A stretch of DNA of 64,000 nt from assembly GCA_002419055.1 (NCBI GenBank), contig DIFI01000009.1:62001-126000 (forward strand), written 5' to 3'. Positions 26,757 to 35,048 of the stretch are shown in pieces (position 1 is the first letter of the stretch; each line of letters opens with the position of its first letter). The notes below the pieces were generated by a model. That model was not told where the DNA came from. It did not search any database and worked only from the letters and a program-made list of their open reading frames with translations. Position numbers and translations under genes: made by a program. This DNA comes from Peptococcaceae bacterium UBA5752 (lineage in GTDB: Bacteria; Bacillota; Dehalobacteriia; UBA4068).

Positions 26757-28082
26757 ATGACTGATGCTAAAGTGAATATATATTTATTGAGTCTTGGTTG
26801 TGCCAAAAACTTGGTCGATAGTGAGATGATGATCGGTATAGTCCGCTTGCAAGGTTGTCACATGACAGCCGATCCGAGTCAAGCACAGATCATCATTATT
26901 AATACCTGTGGTTTTATTAAATCAGCAAAAGAGGAAAGCATTGCTGCTATCCTTGATGCAGCTTCTTATAAAGAGCATGGCCGCTGCCAATTATTGATAG
27001 TGGTTGGTTGTCTTGTGGAAAAGTACCGCGATGAACTAGCTGATGCGATTCCGGAAATAGACTTGTTTTTAGGCACCCAAGAGTATCAGAACATTGGTCA
27101 ATTAATATCCAATCATACGGAGCAGGCGCTAGAGTTATTGCCTGCTAACACCTATCTATTAAGAGAATTGGCTACCACTCCTGCAACAGCCTATTTAAAG
27201 ATTGCCGAGGGCTGTAATAATTGCTGCAGTTATTGTCTTATCCCACAATTACGAGGTCGGTTGGTAAGCCGTCCATCGACAGAGATTATCGAAGAGGCTC
27301 ATCATTTGCTTGAGCGTGGTGTCAAAGAGCTGGTAATTATAGCGCAAGATACTACTGCCTACGGCAAAGATATAGACGGTGTTTCACATTTACCGCAATT
27401 ACTTGATCAACTGGCAGCACTGCCATTTACTTGGCTGCGTCTGCTTTATGTCTATCCTGACGAAATCGATCAACGTCTGCTGGAGGTAATGGAAGCTCAC
27501 CCTAATATTTGTCATTATCTTGATATTCCGCTGCAACACGCAGATGATCAGATACTTTCGGCAATGAACCGGCGTTCCAATCAGAATCAAATCCGCGAAA
27601 AGGTTGCTCTGATACGCCGCTATCTGCCCGATGTCGCTTTGCGGACAACTATGATGGTTGGTTTTCCCGGTGAGCAAGAGCAGCACTTTCGGAGAATGCT
27701 ACGGTTTATTAAAGATATCCACTTTGACTGGTTAGGAGCATTTTGCTATAGCCGTGAAGATGATACAGTAGCTGCTAAGCTACCACATCAAGTTCGTGAA
27801 GCTACAAAGCAACGTCGCCAAAAACAACTGATGGAGTTGGCAGCTGACATCAGCACCGAGCATCAAAGCAGTTATATCGGACGCAGGCTACAAATTATCT
27901 GTGAAGGTTCCGCCACCGATGAATTTGGGAAGGGCTGGTATAAGGGACGTAGCAGCTATCAAGCACCGGAAGTTGATGGACAAGTCTATTTTCAGGCTGT
28001 CCGTCCGATTACAGCAGGGGAATTCATCTTAGTTATAATAACCGCTGCCGATACTTATGATCTGATTGGAGAGTTACTATGA
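26757..28082 (+). CDS. rimO: Ribosomal protein S12 methylthiotransferase RimO
   Basis: RimO is a radical-SAM enzyme that adds a methylthio group to an aspartate of ribosomal protein S12. The 441-aa protein has the N-terminal UPF0004 domain with the RimO-specific SLGCAKNLVDSE, further cluster cysteines (NTCGFI and VVGCLVEK), the radical-SAM C153-x3-C157-x2-C160 motif and a C-terminal TRAM domain. These distinguish it from MiaB. It overlaps pgsA by ATGA. Confidence 0.95.
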   Translation: MTDAKVNIYLLSLGCAKNLVDSEMMIGIVRLQGCHMTADPSQAQIIIINTCGFIKSAKEESIAAILDAASYKEHGRCQLLIVVGCLVEKYRDELADAIPEIDLFLGTQEYQNIGQLISNHTEQALELLPANTYLLRELATTPATAYLKIAEGCNNCCSYCLIPQLRGRLVSRPSTEIIEEAHHLLERGVKELVIIAQDTTAYGKDIDGVSHLPQLLDQLAALPFTWLRLLYVYPDEIDQRLLEVMEAHPNICHYLDIPLQHADDQILSAMNRRSNQNQIREKVALIRRYLPDVALRTTMMVGFPGEQEQHFRRMLRFIKDIHFDWLGAFCYSREDDTVAAKLPHQVREATKQRRQKQLMELAADISTEHQSSYIGRRLQIICEGSATDEFGKGWYKGRSSYQAPEVDGQVYFQAVRPITAGEFILVIITAADTYDLIGELL

Positions 28083-28630
28083 ATTTACCTAACAAAATTA
28101 GTTTTGCCCGCATTTGTATGGTGCCGCTTTTTGTAATATTGGCTCTTTGTCCAATTCCTAATGGTGTTATCTGGGCCGCAGTGGTTTTTATCATCGCATC
28201 ATTGAGTGATATGGTCGATGGTAAAATCGCCCGCAAATATAACCTTGTAACCACCTTAGGTAAGTTTATTGATCCATTGGCCGACAAAATATTAGTAAGC
28301 AGCGCTTTTATTTTATTAGTTAACTTGGATAGACTGGATGCCTGGATAGTGATCATAATCATCTGCCGTGAATTTGCCGTCAATGGCCTGCGTATTTTGG
28401 CTGCCGAGCAAGGTGTAGTAATCGCAGCCTCGTTTTGGGGAAAGCTAAAAACCACCAGCCAAATGGTAGCCATTGTGCTTCTGCTGGTACAGCAAATGTC
28501 AATCTGGCCGCAACCTTTCTTTGTGATTTTTGCTCAGGTTATTGTTTATATAGCGCTGATTATGACGGTGTTTTCCGGCGCAGATTATATAATCAAAGGT
28601 TGGCCATTCCTGATTGGTAAAAAGAAATAA
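28079..28630 (+). CDS. pgsA: CDP-diacylglycerol--glycerol-3-phosphate 3-phosphatidyltransferase PgsA
   Basis: This membrane enzyme makes phosphatidylglycerophosphate, the first step towards phosphatidylglycerol and cardiolipin (the window also has cls). The 183-aa protein has the CDP-alcohol phosphotransferase motif DG-x2-AR-x8-G-x3-D-x3-D, seen as VDGKIARKYN ... LGKFIDPLADK (about residues 43-69), and five to six hydrophobic segments. Its start overlaps the rimO stop. Confidence 0.94.
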   Translation: MNLPNKISFARICMVPLFVILALCPIPNGVIWAAVVFIIASLSDMVDGKIARKYNLVTTLGKFIDPLADKILVSSAFILLVNLDRLDAWIVIIIICREFAVNGLRILAAEQGVVIAASFWGKLKTTSQMVAIVLLLVQQMSIWPQPFFVIFAQVIVYIALIMTVFSGADYIIKGWPFLIGKKK

Positions 28631-28682
28631 TTACTTAAAATATTGTTTTATCGTGCTATATCTGGAGAGGGAGGGATACTAT

Positions 28683-29159
28683 CTGGATGCTAAAACCATT
28701 GTAGAACGCTTAACAGCGAGTAACCTAACTATAGCTTGTGCCGAATCCTGTACCGGCGGTAGTTTTGCCGCTGCCATAACTGATATATCAGGGGCTTCCC
28801 AATGCTTCGGGTATGGTTTAGTCACATATAGCAATGAAGCTAAACAAAAACTGCTCAATGTGCCAGCCTCTATCATAAATCAACATGGTGCTGTTAGTGC
28901 TCAAACGGCCGCTGCTATGGCCGAGGGTTTGCTACTTCTTTCCGATGCTGATATTGCTGTCAGCATCACAGGTATTGCAGGACCTGGAGGCGGCACTAAA
29001 ATAAAACCTGTTGGCCTTGTCTTCATCGCGGTTGTTTCTGCTGACTACCGGGTGATTAAACAATACAATTTTCTTGGTACCCGTACCAAGATTCGTCATG
29101 GTAGCGTAGAATCGGCCTTAAATATGGTTGGTGATTATTTGGAGGAAGTAAATATTTAA
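28683..29159 (+). CDS. pncC: CinA C-terminal-type nicotinamide-nucleotide amidase PncC
   Basis: PncC deamidates nicotinamide mononucleotide in NAD salvage. The active-site region CAESCTGG and the SITGIAGPGGG segment are clear. The N-terminal molybdopterin-binding-like domain of full CinA is absent, so this is the stand-alone form. The start is unusual: GGAGAGGGAGGG (28664-28675) is followed 7 nt later by CTG (28683), which puts the active-site segment at the usual distance from the N-terminus. The in-frame GTG (28653) and TTG (28614) upstream lack ribosome sites, and the nearby ATG (28687) is out of frame. A CTG start is therefore my preferred reading. Confidence 0.85.
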   Translation: MDAKTIVERLTASNLTIACAESCTGGSFAAAITDISGASQCFGYGLVTYSNEAKQKLLNVPASIINQHGAVSAQTAAAMAEGLLLLSDADIAVSITGIAGPGGGTKIKPVGLVFIAVVSADYRVIKQYNFLGTRTKIRHGSVESALNMVGDYLEEVNI

Positions 29160-29716
29160 TGAGAAAAATAATAATACTACTGCTCGTTTGTATACTACTA
29201 TGTTCTTGTTCAGCCAACTACGGCGGGGAAGGCCTTGTGGGTCAATCAACAAAAGATTATAAGCTTGATGAGCAGGGTTATGCAATAACGTTGCCGGAGG
29301 ATTGGCAGCAGCAACAAACTGAAGACGAATACACTACCTCGTTTCTCTCCGACGATGACTTGATTAAAATTGATGTTGTATATGAGCTTGGCGGAGTTGA
29401 GTATTATTCACTGGAAGAAGTGGCAGGGCTACTTGAAGATGAGTTGGTAGAAGGAATGGACAGTGCGCAAAGAGTCTCTACCAAGAGCGATGATCAAGAA
29501 CAATATCGGGAAGTATTTGCTTGTATCGATGAGCAGGGCAGGGGTGTGACCTATGATATTACAATTATTCACCCATACAATTCTTTACGCTATTTCCTGA
29601 TTTTCACCAGCGGAACTAATAATTATCAGGAAAACAATGTGTTGATTGATGATATCATCAACAGTTTTGAAGTAACAGCCGAATCTGAAGATATGTATGC
29701 CAAACTAAAACAATAA
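29159..29716 (+). CDS. Putative lipoprotein
   Basis: The 185-aa product starts with a lipoprotein signal peptide: a basic start, a hydrophobic core (IIILLLVCILL) and the lipobox LCSC, with Cys at about residue 17. The mature part is acidic and contains a PsbP/DUF-like pattern (GYAITLPEDWQ ... LIDDIINSF) seen in secreted Bacillota proteins of unknown role. The ATG overlaps the pncC stop, so it belongs to the rimO-pgsA-pncC transcript, which ends at the terminator just downstream. Lipid attachment would be by Lgt (58248-59030). Confidence 0.72.
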   Translation: MRKIIILLLVCILLCSCSANYGGEGLVGQSTKDYKLDEQGYAITLPEDWQQQQTEDEYTTSFLSDDDLIKIDVVYELGGVEYYSLEEVAGLLEDELVEGMDSAQRVSTKSDDQEQYREVFACIDEQGRGVTYDITIIHPYNSLRYFLIFTSGTNNYQENNVLIDDIINSFEVTAESEDMYAKLKQ

Positions 29717-29740
29717 ATCCGTGGCAAAGCCACGGATTTA
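29714..29740. terminator. Intrinsic terminator between lipoprotein gene and luxS
   Basis: A perfect 12-bp stem, TAAATCCGTGGC and GCCACGGATTTA, encloses an AAA loop. T-rich sequence on both sides lets it serve the rightward rimO-lipoprotein operon and the leftward luxS gene. Confidence 0.8.
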
Positions 29741-29763
29741 TTGTTAAATCTGCTTTATTATAA

Positions 29764-30216
29764 TTAATATTGCATTTTTTCAGCTGTCCAGTCTGCAAGT
29801 ACTTTTGCCATGTCAGCAGCTATTTTTTTTGCCCCATTTAGGTCATGTTCCAGGTAGTTACCGCATTCTTGACGCGAGGACCCGGGAATATCGCCATTGT
29901 AGGATGCTATCTGCTGCAATATGTCACGAAACAGATCAAGAGCTTCTGCCGCCGTCATATTGCGGGTGAGAAAATAAAAACCCGTACGGCATCCCATCGG
30001 TCCGATGTAGATAATTTGCTGGTGCCAGAGTGAGTTACGTGCTATTGTGGCAAACAAATGCTCAAAACTATGGCAGGTCGACATGTCAAGATAATTGCCG
30101 CTATTGGGTAGGCACATCCTAATATCCCAAGTTGAGATATCGCCGTCAATGCGGGAGAGGTACATGCCTTTTTTAAGCGTATCATGATTTACACAAAAAC
30201 TTGCTATCTTTTTCAT
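29764..30216 (-). CDS. luxS: S-ribosylhomocysteine lyase LuxS
   Basis: LuxS cleaves S-ribosylhomocysteine to homocysteine and DPD, the precursor of autoinducer-2, as part of the activated methyl cycle. The 150-aa protein has the metal site HSFEH (HxxEH), the GPMGCRTGFY segment with the catalytic Cys, and a second Cys in RQECGNY. It is transcribed alone on the minus strand. No clear Shine-Dalgarno sequence precedes the ATG. Confidence 0.93.
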   Translation of the reverse strand: MKKIASFCVNHDTLKKGMYLSRIDGDISTWDIRMCLPNSGNYLDMSTCHSFEHLFATIARNSLWHQQIIYIGPMGCRTGFYFLTRNMTAAEALDLFRDILQQIASYNGDIPGSSRQECGNYLEHDLNGAKKIAADMAKVLADWTAEKMQY

Positions 30217-30232
30217 GTCGATATAATAGCAT

Positions 30233-30260
30233 GATTATAGTTCGAAAGCAAGCACCGTCA
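30233..30260 (-). promoter_or_regulatory. Possible luxS promoter with a very short leader
   Basis: On the minus strand a TATAAT lies only about 16 nt before the luxS ATG, with a partial -35 (ATGACG) 16 nt upstream. If it is used, the message would be almost leaderless, in keeping with the missing ribosome site. Confidence 0.3.
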
Positions 30261-30325
30261 TAAACTTACAACAATAAACTGTATATTATTGGCATGCGCT
30301 TACCCTTTTCAGATTTAATATTATA

Positions 30326-30334
30326 TGTTATAAT
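30326..30334 (+). promoter_or_regulatory. Extended -10 element upstream of lon
   Basis: TG-T-TATAAT forms an extended -10 box about 140 nt before lon, with no good -35. A second TTGTCA (30355-30360) is 19 nt from another TATAAT (30380-30385), closer to the gene. I see no CtsR heptad or CIRCE element in the 257-nt gap. Confidence 0.35.
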
Positions 30335-30473
30335 GATCAAGAGTTATGCTTAAATTGTCACTTATCTGGATGCAATAAATATAATCTTTAATATTATTAG
30401 CAAAAGTCAATTACAGTTTAATTGATAACATAAGACGACTGCTAACTCCGATAAATCAAAACGAGGTACTGAT

Positions 30474-32858
30474 ATGATAGAAAAAAGTAATGATAACAGC
30501 ACCCGGCCTATCAACGATGAGTATACGCCTGAATACCGAGATGAAAAGGAACGTATGGTGTTACCGATGATGCCGCTTCGGGGGATGCTGGTTTTTCCCT
30601 ACATGATTATTCATATTGATGTTGGTCGCGATCGTTCAATAAAAGCTATAGATGAAGCAATGCTCGATGATAGCCGCTTGCTTTTTTTGGCTATGCAAAA
30701 AAATCCACAAACAGACGATCCAATCGCTGATGAGATCTATGATATTGGGACAGTTGTCCAAATCCGCCAATTACTTAAACTGCCGGGTGGCACTGTACGT
30801 TTATTGGTAGAAGGTTTATATCGTGCCAATATTCTGGATTACACACGCCATAACCCCTATTATGCCGTTGAAATTCAATCACTTGATGAGACGCTTGGTG
30901 CCGATGAAATGGAAATGGAAGCGATTATCCGCATTACCCGCAAATGTTTTGAGGATTATGCCGGCAGCAGCAAGAAAATTACTCCGGAGGCACTGATTTC
31001 GATCAATGGCATTGAAGAGCCGGAACGCTTTGCTGATATCGTGGCGGCGCAACTTAACCTCAAATATGAAGACCGCCAGCGTTTGCTGGAAGAAACGGTT
31101 ATCTACAAGCGTATGGAAATGATAATCAGTATGCTTGATAAAGAAACGCAGATCATCGGTATTGAAAAAAAGATAGTTGACCGCGTGCGCCAGCAGATGG
31201 AAAAACACCAAAAAGAATATTACTTGCGCGAACAGTTGAAAGCAATCCAGCAGGAGCTGGGAGAAAAAGATGAACGCACCGCCGAGGTTGAAGAATTCCG
31301 GTCACGGGCGCTTGAGCTCAAAGTTCCCGATTATGTGATGGAACAGATCGAAAAGGAACTTGACCGTCTGCTGAAAATGCCGGCTCAAATGGCCGAAGGA
31401 TCTGTAATCAGTACCTATATTAATTGGTTGTTGGATGTTCCGTGGGAAAGTCAAACTACCGATAATCTCGATATTCACCGTGCAGAAAAGATACTTGATC
31501 ATGATCATTATGGCTTAGAAAAACCTAAAGAACGTATTCTGGAGTATTTGGCCAGCCGCCAGCTGACAAATAGTCTCAAAGGGCCGATTCTATGTTTAGT
31601 TGGACCTCCCGGCGTAGGTAAAACGTCGCTGGCCCGTTCGGTAGCCCGCGCTATGGACCGCAATTTTGTCCGGATGTCTTTAGGCGGAGTTCATGACGAG
31701 GCGGAAATTCGTGGCCACAGACGTACGTATATCGGAGCTATGCCGGGTCGGATTATCCAAAATATTAAACAGGGGAAAAGCTGCAATCCGCTCTTCCTCT
31801 TGGACGAAATAGACAAATTAAGCAACGATTTTCGTGGCGATCCTTCAAGTGCGTTATTGGAAGTGCTTGATCCGGAACAGAACAATACCTTTGTAGATCA
31901 TTATCTGGAAATCCCCTTTGATCTCTCGCGGGTAATGTTTATTACTACTGCCAATGTTAGGTATGACATTCCCAAACCGTTGCAAGACCGGATGGAGATC
32001 ATTGAGATATCAAGCTATACAGAGGAAGAAAAAGTAAAGATTGCCTCTCGCCATCTGGTAGCGAAGCAGTTAACGGAACATGGTCTTGATAAAAAACAAC
32101 TATCTATCTCCGAAAACGCAATACGCGCCATGATACGCTACTATACCCGCGAGGCTGGCGTCCGTGAATTGGAGCGCCAGATCGCCCGGATTTGTCGCCA
32201 TGTCAGCCGTGATATCGTCGGCGGCGTCGAACCGCCATTTAAGGTAACAGAGGCCAATGTCGAAGAATATCTGGGTATGCGCCGCTTCCATTACGGCAGC
32301 AAAAAACATCGGCCGCAGGTAGGCGTGGCTACCGGTATGGCCTGGACGCAGGTTGGCGGCGAGCTGTTGGAGATTGAAGTGCAAACCCTGACCGGTAAAG
32401 GCAAGATCACTATAACCGGCCAGCTAGGCGATGTGATGAAAGAAAGCGTTCAAGCCGGGTATACTTATATCCGTTCCATCGGCAAAAAGCTGGACATCGC
32501 TGATAATATTGAAGAAACTACCGACTTTCATATACATGTACCGGAAGGCGCTATTCCCAAAGATGGTCCTTCAGCAGGTATTACTATGGCGACGGCGATT
32601 GCCTCCCAGCTCAGCGGCCGCAAGATTCGTTCCGACATAGCTATGACCGGTGAGGTGACATTGCGCGGACGGGTGCTGCCGGTTGGCGGTATCAAAGAAA
32701 AGCTGCTGGCCGCATATCGTGCCGGAATCAAGGAGATCATATTACCGCTTGATAATGAGAAGGACTTAGAAGACCTGCCGACGAAAATTCGCTCCAAAAT
32801 GAAATTTAACCTCGTCGAAACTATGGACGAAGTTTTGGACATCGCTTTGCTCCCATAA
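30474..32858 (+). CDS. lon: ATP-dependent protease Lon (LonA)
   Basis: Lon is a cytoplasmic AAA+ protease that degrades damaged and regulatory proteins. The 794-aa protein has the N-terminal LON substrate domain (LPMMPLRGMLVFPYM from about residue 30), Walker A GPPGVGKTS (about 377), Walker B FLLDEIDKL, and a C-terminal protease with the catalytic Ser in PKDGPSAGIT (about 700) and the Lys in GGIKEKLLAA (about 740). It has no transmembrane region, so it is LonA, not LonB. engB follows, as in many Bacillota. Confidence 0.97.
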   Translation: MIEKSNDNSTRPINDEYTPEYRDEKERMVLPMMPLRGMLVFPYMIIHIDVGRDRSIKAIDEAMLDDSRLLFLAMQKNPQTDDPIADEIYDIGTVVQIRQLLKLPGGTVRLLVEGLYRANILDYTRHNPYYAVEIQSLDETLGADEMEMEAIIRITRKCFEDYAGSSKKITPEALISINGIEEPERFADIVAAQLNLKYEDRQRLLEETVIYKRMEMIISMLDKETQIIGIEKKIVDRVRQQMEKHQKEYYLREQLKAIQQELGEKDERTAEVEEFRSRALELKVPDYVMEQIEKELDRLLKMPAQMAEGSVISTYINWLLDVPWESQTTDNLDIHRAEKILDHDHYGLEKPKERILEYLASRQLTNSLKGPILCLVGPPGVGKTSLARSVARAMDRNFVRMSLGGVHDEAEIRGHRRTYIGAMPGRIIQNIKQGKSCNPLFLLDEIDKLSNDFRGDPSSALLEVLDPEQNNTFVDHYLEIPFDLSRVMFITTANVRYDIPKPLQDRMEIIEISSYTEEEKVKIASRHLVAKQLTEHGLDKKQLSISENAIRAMIRYYTREAGVRELERQIARICRHVSRDIVGGVEPPFKVTEANVEEYLGMRRFHYGSKKHRPQVGVATGMAWTQVGGELLEIEVQTLTGKGKITITGQLGDVMKESVQAGYTYIRSIGKKLDIADNIEETTDFHIHVPEGAIPKDGPSAGITMATAIASQLSGRKIRSDIAMTGEVTLRGRVLPVGGIKEKLLAAYRAGIKEIILPLDNEKDLEDLPTKIRSKMKFNLVETMDEVLDIALLP

Positions 32859-32904
32859 GCAGCAAATCTTAATAAAATAATTGCGCTAATAAAGAGAGTA
32901 AAAT

Positions 32905-33507
32905 ATGAAAATAAAGCAATCCTCACTGGCAGCGTCTGCTGTACACAAACAACAATATCCCGAACGTCAATTACCGGAAATTGTACTGTTAGGACGCTCT
33001 AATGTTGGCAAATCATCGCTGATCAACTGTCTGCTCAATCGCAAAAATTTAGCGCGCGTTTCCGCCAGTCCCGGCAAAACGCGCTTGCTTAATTTTTATT
33101 TGGTAGAATCGGAAATTGCAAATAATCAGTATGATTTTTACTTTGTTGATTTGCCAGGCTATGGTTATGCTAAAGTTTCTCAGAGTGAGCGCAGCCGCTG
33201 GCTGGAGATGATAGAAGAGTTTTTATCATCTCGTGTCGATGACAAATTTTGTTGGCAGGTGGTAGATATCCGTCATCAACCATCAGAGCTGGATTTAGTT
33301 ATGCATCGGATATTGGTTGATGCAGGTTATCAGATTTTGCTGGTGGCCAATAAAGCCGATAAAATCAGCCGTGGCGCCAGATCTCGTCAACTGAAACTGA
33401 TTGGTGAAGCACTGCAAGTAAACCCCGCTGAAATCATCGCCTTTTCCTCTGAAAGCGGAGAGGGAAAGCAACAATTAGTAACTATTATTAAAGATCATTT
33501 AATCTGA
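32905..33507 (+). CDS. engB: Ribosome biogenesis GTPase EngB (YsxC)
   Basis: This Era/Obg-class GTPase is needed for assembly of the large ribosomal subunit. The 200-aa protein has the G1 motif GRSNVGKSS, G3 DLPGYGYAKV and G4 NKAD, all normal. It sits 46 nt after lon, the conserved lon-ysxC order. Its stop codon overlaps the 3' end of the convergent EamA gene by 9 nt. Confidence 0.95.
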   Translation: MKIKQSSLAASAVHKQQYPERQLPEIVLLGRSNVGKSSLINCLLNRKNLARVSASPGKTRLLNFYLVESEIANNQYDFYFVDLPGYGYAKVSQSERSRWLEMIEEFLSSRVDDKFCWQVVDIRHQPSELDLVMHRILVDAGYQILLVANKADKISRGARSRQLKLIGEALQVNPAEIIAFSSESGEGKQQLVTIIKDHLI

Positions 33508-34410
33508 ATGGTTTTCATTCATTCTTTTTTTAATTAACATGTTTGGTACAATTAAAATAGCGATCATGCAGCAAATCAGTATCGTCCCGCCGAGAAATTG
33601 GCGGGACGTAAACATTTCGTCCAATATCAACCAGCCAAAGAATGCGCTGAACAATGATTCTGCTGTGAATAAGACAGAAGTTTGCTGGGGGGAGAGATGT
33701 TTTTGCGCTGCCGCTTGCAGAAAGAAGGCCACGGCAGTGGATAAAATAGCCGTATAAGCCAAAGAGGTAAATACCGACGGAGTAAAGTTGGCGAACGCGG
33801 GTATAGGTTCAAAGATTAATGCTGTGGGTATATAACAGATTAAGCAGATTACTATCTGCATAAAAGTCAACTGCAGCGAGTCAATGCCGCGTGTGTATTT
33901 ACCAAGCAATACGAAATGCAGCGCATAAGCAAATGAGCCTGCCAGAGCAAATAAGTCGCCGTTACTGAACCCTTGTTGCGGGTCATAGGAAAAAATTACT
34001 AAACCAACAAAAGTCAGCAGCGTGATGGCCATCTGAGATCGAAAGAGTTTATTGCCGAAAATGCAAGCGACCAAAGGGACAAAGACCACATATGTACAGG
34101 TGATAAAAGCTGTGCTGCCAACGTTACCGCGGTAGAGAGAAGAAGTTTGCAAGGTATTAGCAATAAATAAAGCTAAACCAACGGGAATAGCTTGCGTAAA
34201 TATTTTACGGTTAAGTAATTTCATCTTTTTATGGGCGAAGATAAGTAATACAATTGCGGCTAAACCATAACGGAAGATCAGAAACCAGAAGGGAGGCATG
34301 TCATAATATGCCGTTTTGCTAAAGACGAATGAAAGCCCCCAAATTGCTGTGGCTAATAATATCCCTAGTGAAGCTATCATCTGTTCCCCAAAAGCCGGTT
34401 TTTTGGTCAT
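33499..34410 (-). CDS. EamA/DMT-family transporter
   Basis: This membrane permease of about 300 aa has ten predicted hydrophobic segments arranged as two EamA repeats (WGLSFVFSKTAYY in the first; TAILSTAVAFFLQ and FGWLILDEMFTSRQFLGG in the second). Such proteins export metabolites or amino acids; the substrate cannot be read. I chose the ATG at 34410, 8 nt after a GAGGT site, over a TTG at 34416. It is convergent with engB and has its own promoter with a palindromic operator candidate. Confidence 0.85.
   Translation of the reverse strand: MTKKPAFGEQMIASLGILLATAIWGLSFVFSKTAYYDMPPFWFLIFRYGLAAIVLLIFAHKKMKLLNRKIFTQAIPVGLALFIANTLQTSSLYRGNVGSTAFITCTYVVFVPLVACIFGNKLFRSQMAITLLTFVGLVIFSYDPQQGFSNGDLFALAGSFAYALHFVLLGKYTRGIDSLQLTFMQIVICLICYIPTALIFEPIPAFANFTPSVFTSLAYTAILSTAVAFFLQAAAQKHLSPQQTSVLFTAESLFSAFFGWLILDEMFTSRQFLGGTILICCMIAILIVPNMLIKKRMNENHSD
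33505..33531 (+). terminator. Weak intrinsic terminator after engB
   Basis: TGAATG and CATTCA form a 6-bp stem with a GTTTT loop, followed by TTCTTTTTTT. It overlaps the last codons of the convergent transporter gene. Confidence 0.4.
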
Positions 34411-34424
34411 CTTCAATAACCTCG

Positions 34425-34471
34425 AATTCTATTAATAGAATTATTATATAATAAGTAAATATTATTATCAA
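34425..34471 (-). promoter_or_regulatory. Promoter of the EamA gene with an 18-bp palindrome
   Basis: On the minus strand TTGATA (34471-34466) and TATAAT (34448-34443) are spaced by 17 nt. Immediately downstream, at the expected transcription start, lies the perfect palindrome AATTCTATTAATAGAATT (34425-34442), a likely repressor site. The regulator is not identifiable. Confidence 0.6.
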
Positions 34472-34533
34472 TTTATCGCACAAGTTATTTTTTTGCCCCT
34501 CGGCTAGTAAAGTATATTAAGGAGGGGAGATAA

Positions 34534-34932
34534 ATGGCAAAATTCCTATTGAACTCGTTGGCAGCAGCGGCAATCTGGCTGGCTGCGGGAATAGCTGGAA
34601 TCTGGGGGGCAGCGAATATTGTGCATACGCTCTATGCTTCGACATTTGTGTTGATTTGGTTGATCGCCTTACCATTGATTTCCTCAATTATTGGCAGTTG
34701 GCGGACAACAGCCTCTGTTCCTTCACTCAAGGCAGGTTGTTATTTCTCGGTAATCCTAATATTCCTAATGATGTTTCTATTAATTTGGTTTGCACCACGA
34801 TTACTTAGTCTGCAATTACTGATTATTGCATGTTCAGCGATTGTTATTTTAAGCATCTGCGGCAGTTTGTTTGGTGCTTCTTTATACCGTGCTTACATAA
34901 CTTTAAATCCGCCGCCTGATGATCTGGGATAA
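34534..34932 (+). CDS. Small four-span membrane protein of unknown function
   Basis: The 132-aa product has four hydrophobic segments (about residues 7-30, 36-54, 66-86 and 92-114), a short polar C-terminus, and an AAGGAGGGGAGATAA ribosome site. It may belong to the YrzE/TIGR04086-like small membrane proteins, but no signature settles this. It stands alone between the divergent EamA gene and valS. Confidence 0.6.
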   Translation: MAKFLLNSLAAAAIWLAAGIAGIWGAANIVHTLYASTFVLIWLIALPLISSIIGSWRTTASVPSLKAGCYFSVILIFLMMFLLIWFAPRLLSLQLLIIACSAIVILSICGSLFGASLYRAYITLNPPPDDLG

Positions 34933-35048
34933 TTTAAAAAAAAGGTGGAAATCAGTCGCTATTATATATATAATTAAAAGATATAAGTAGAAAATAAGTC
35001 ATATTTCGTTTTTAAAGTAAAACTCTAACACGAAGCGAGGGGTAGTTT

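Noticed and set aside
34933..35048. T-box riboswitch upstream of valS
   Set aside because: The leader is only 116 nt, AT-rich, lacks the conserved T-box sequence and has no terminator hairpin.
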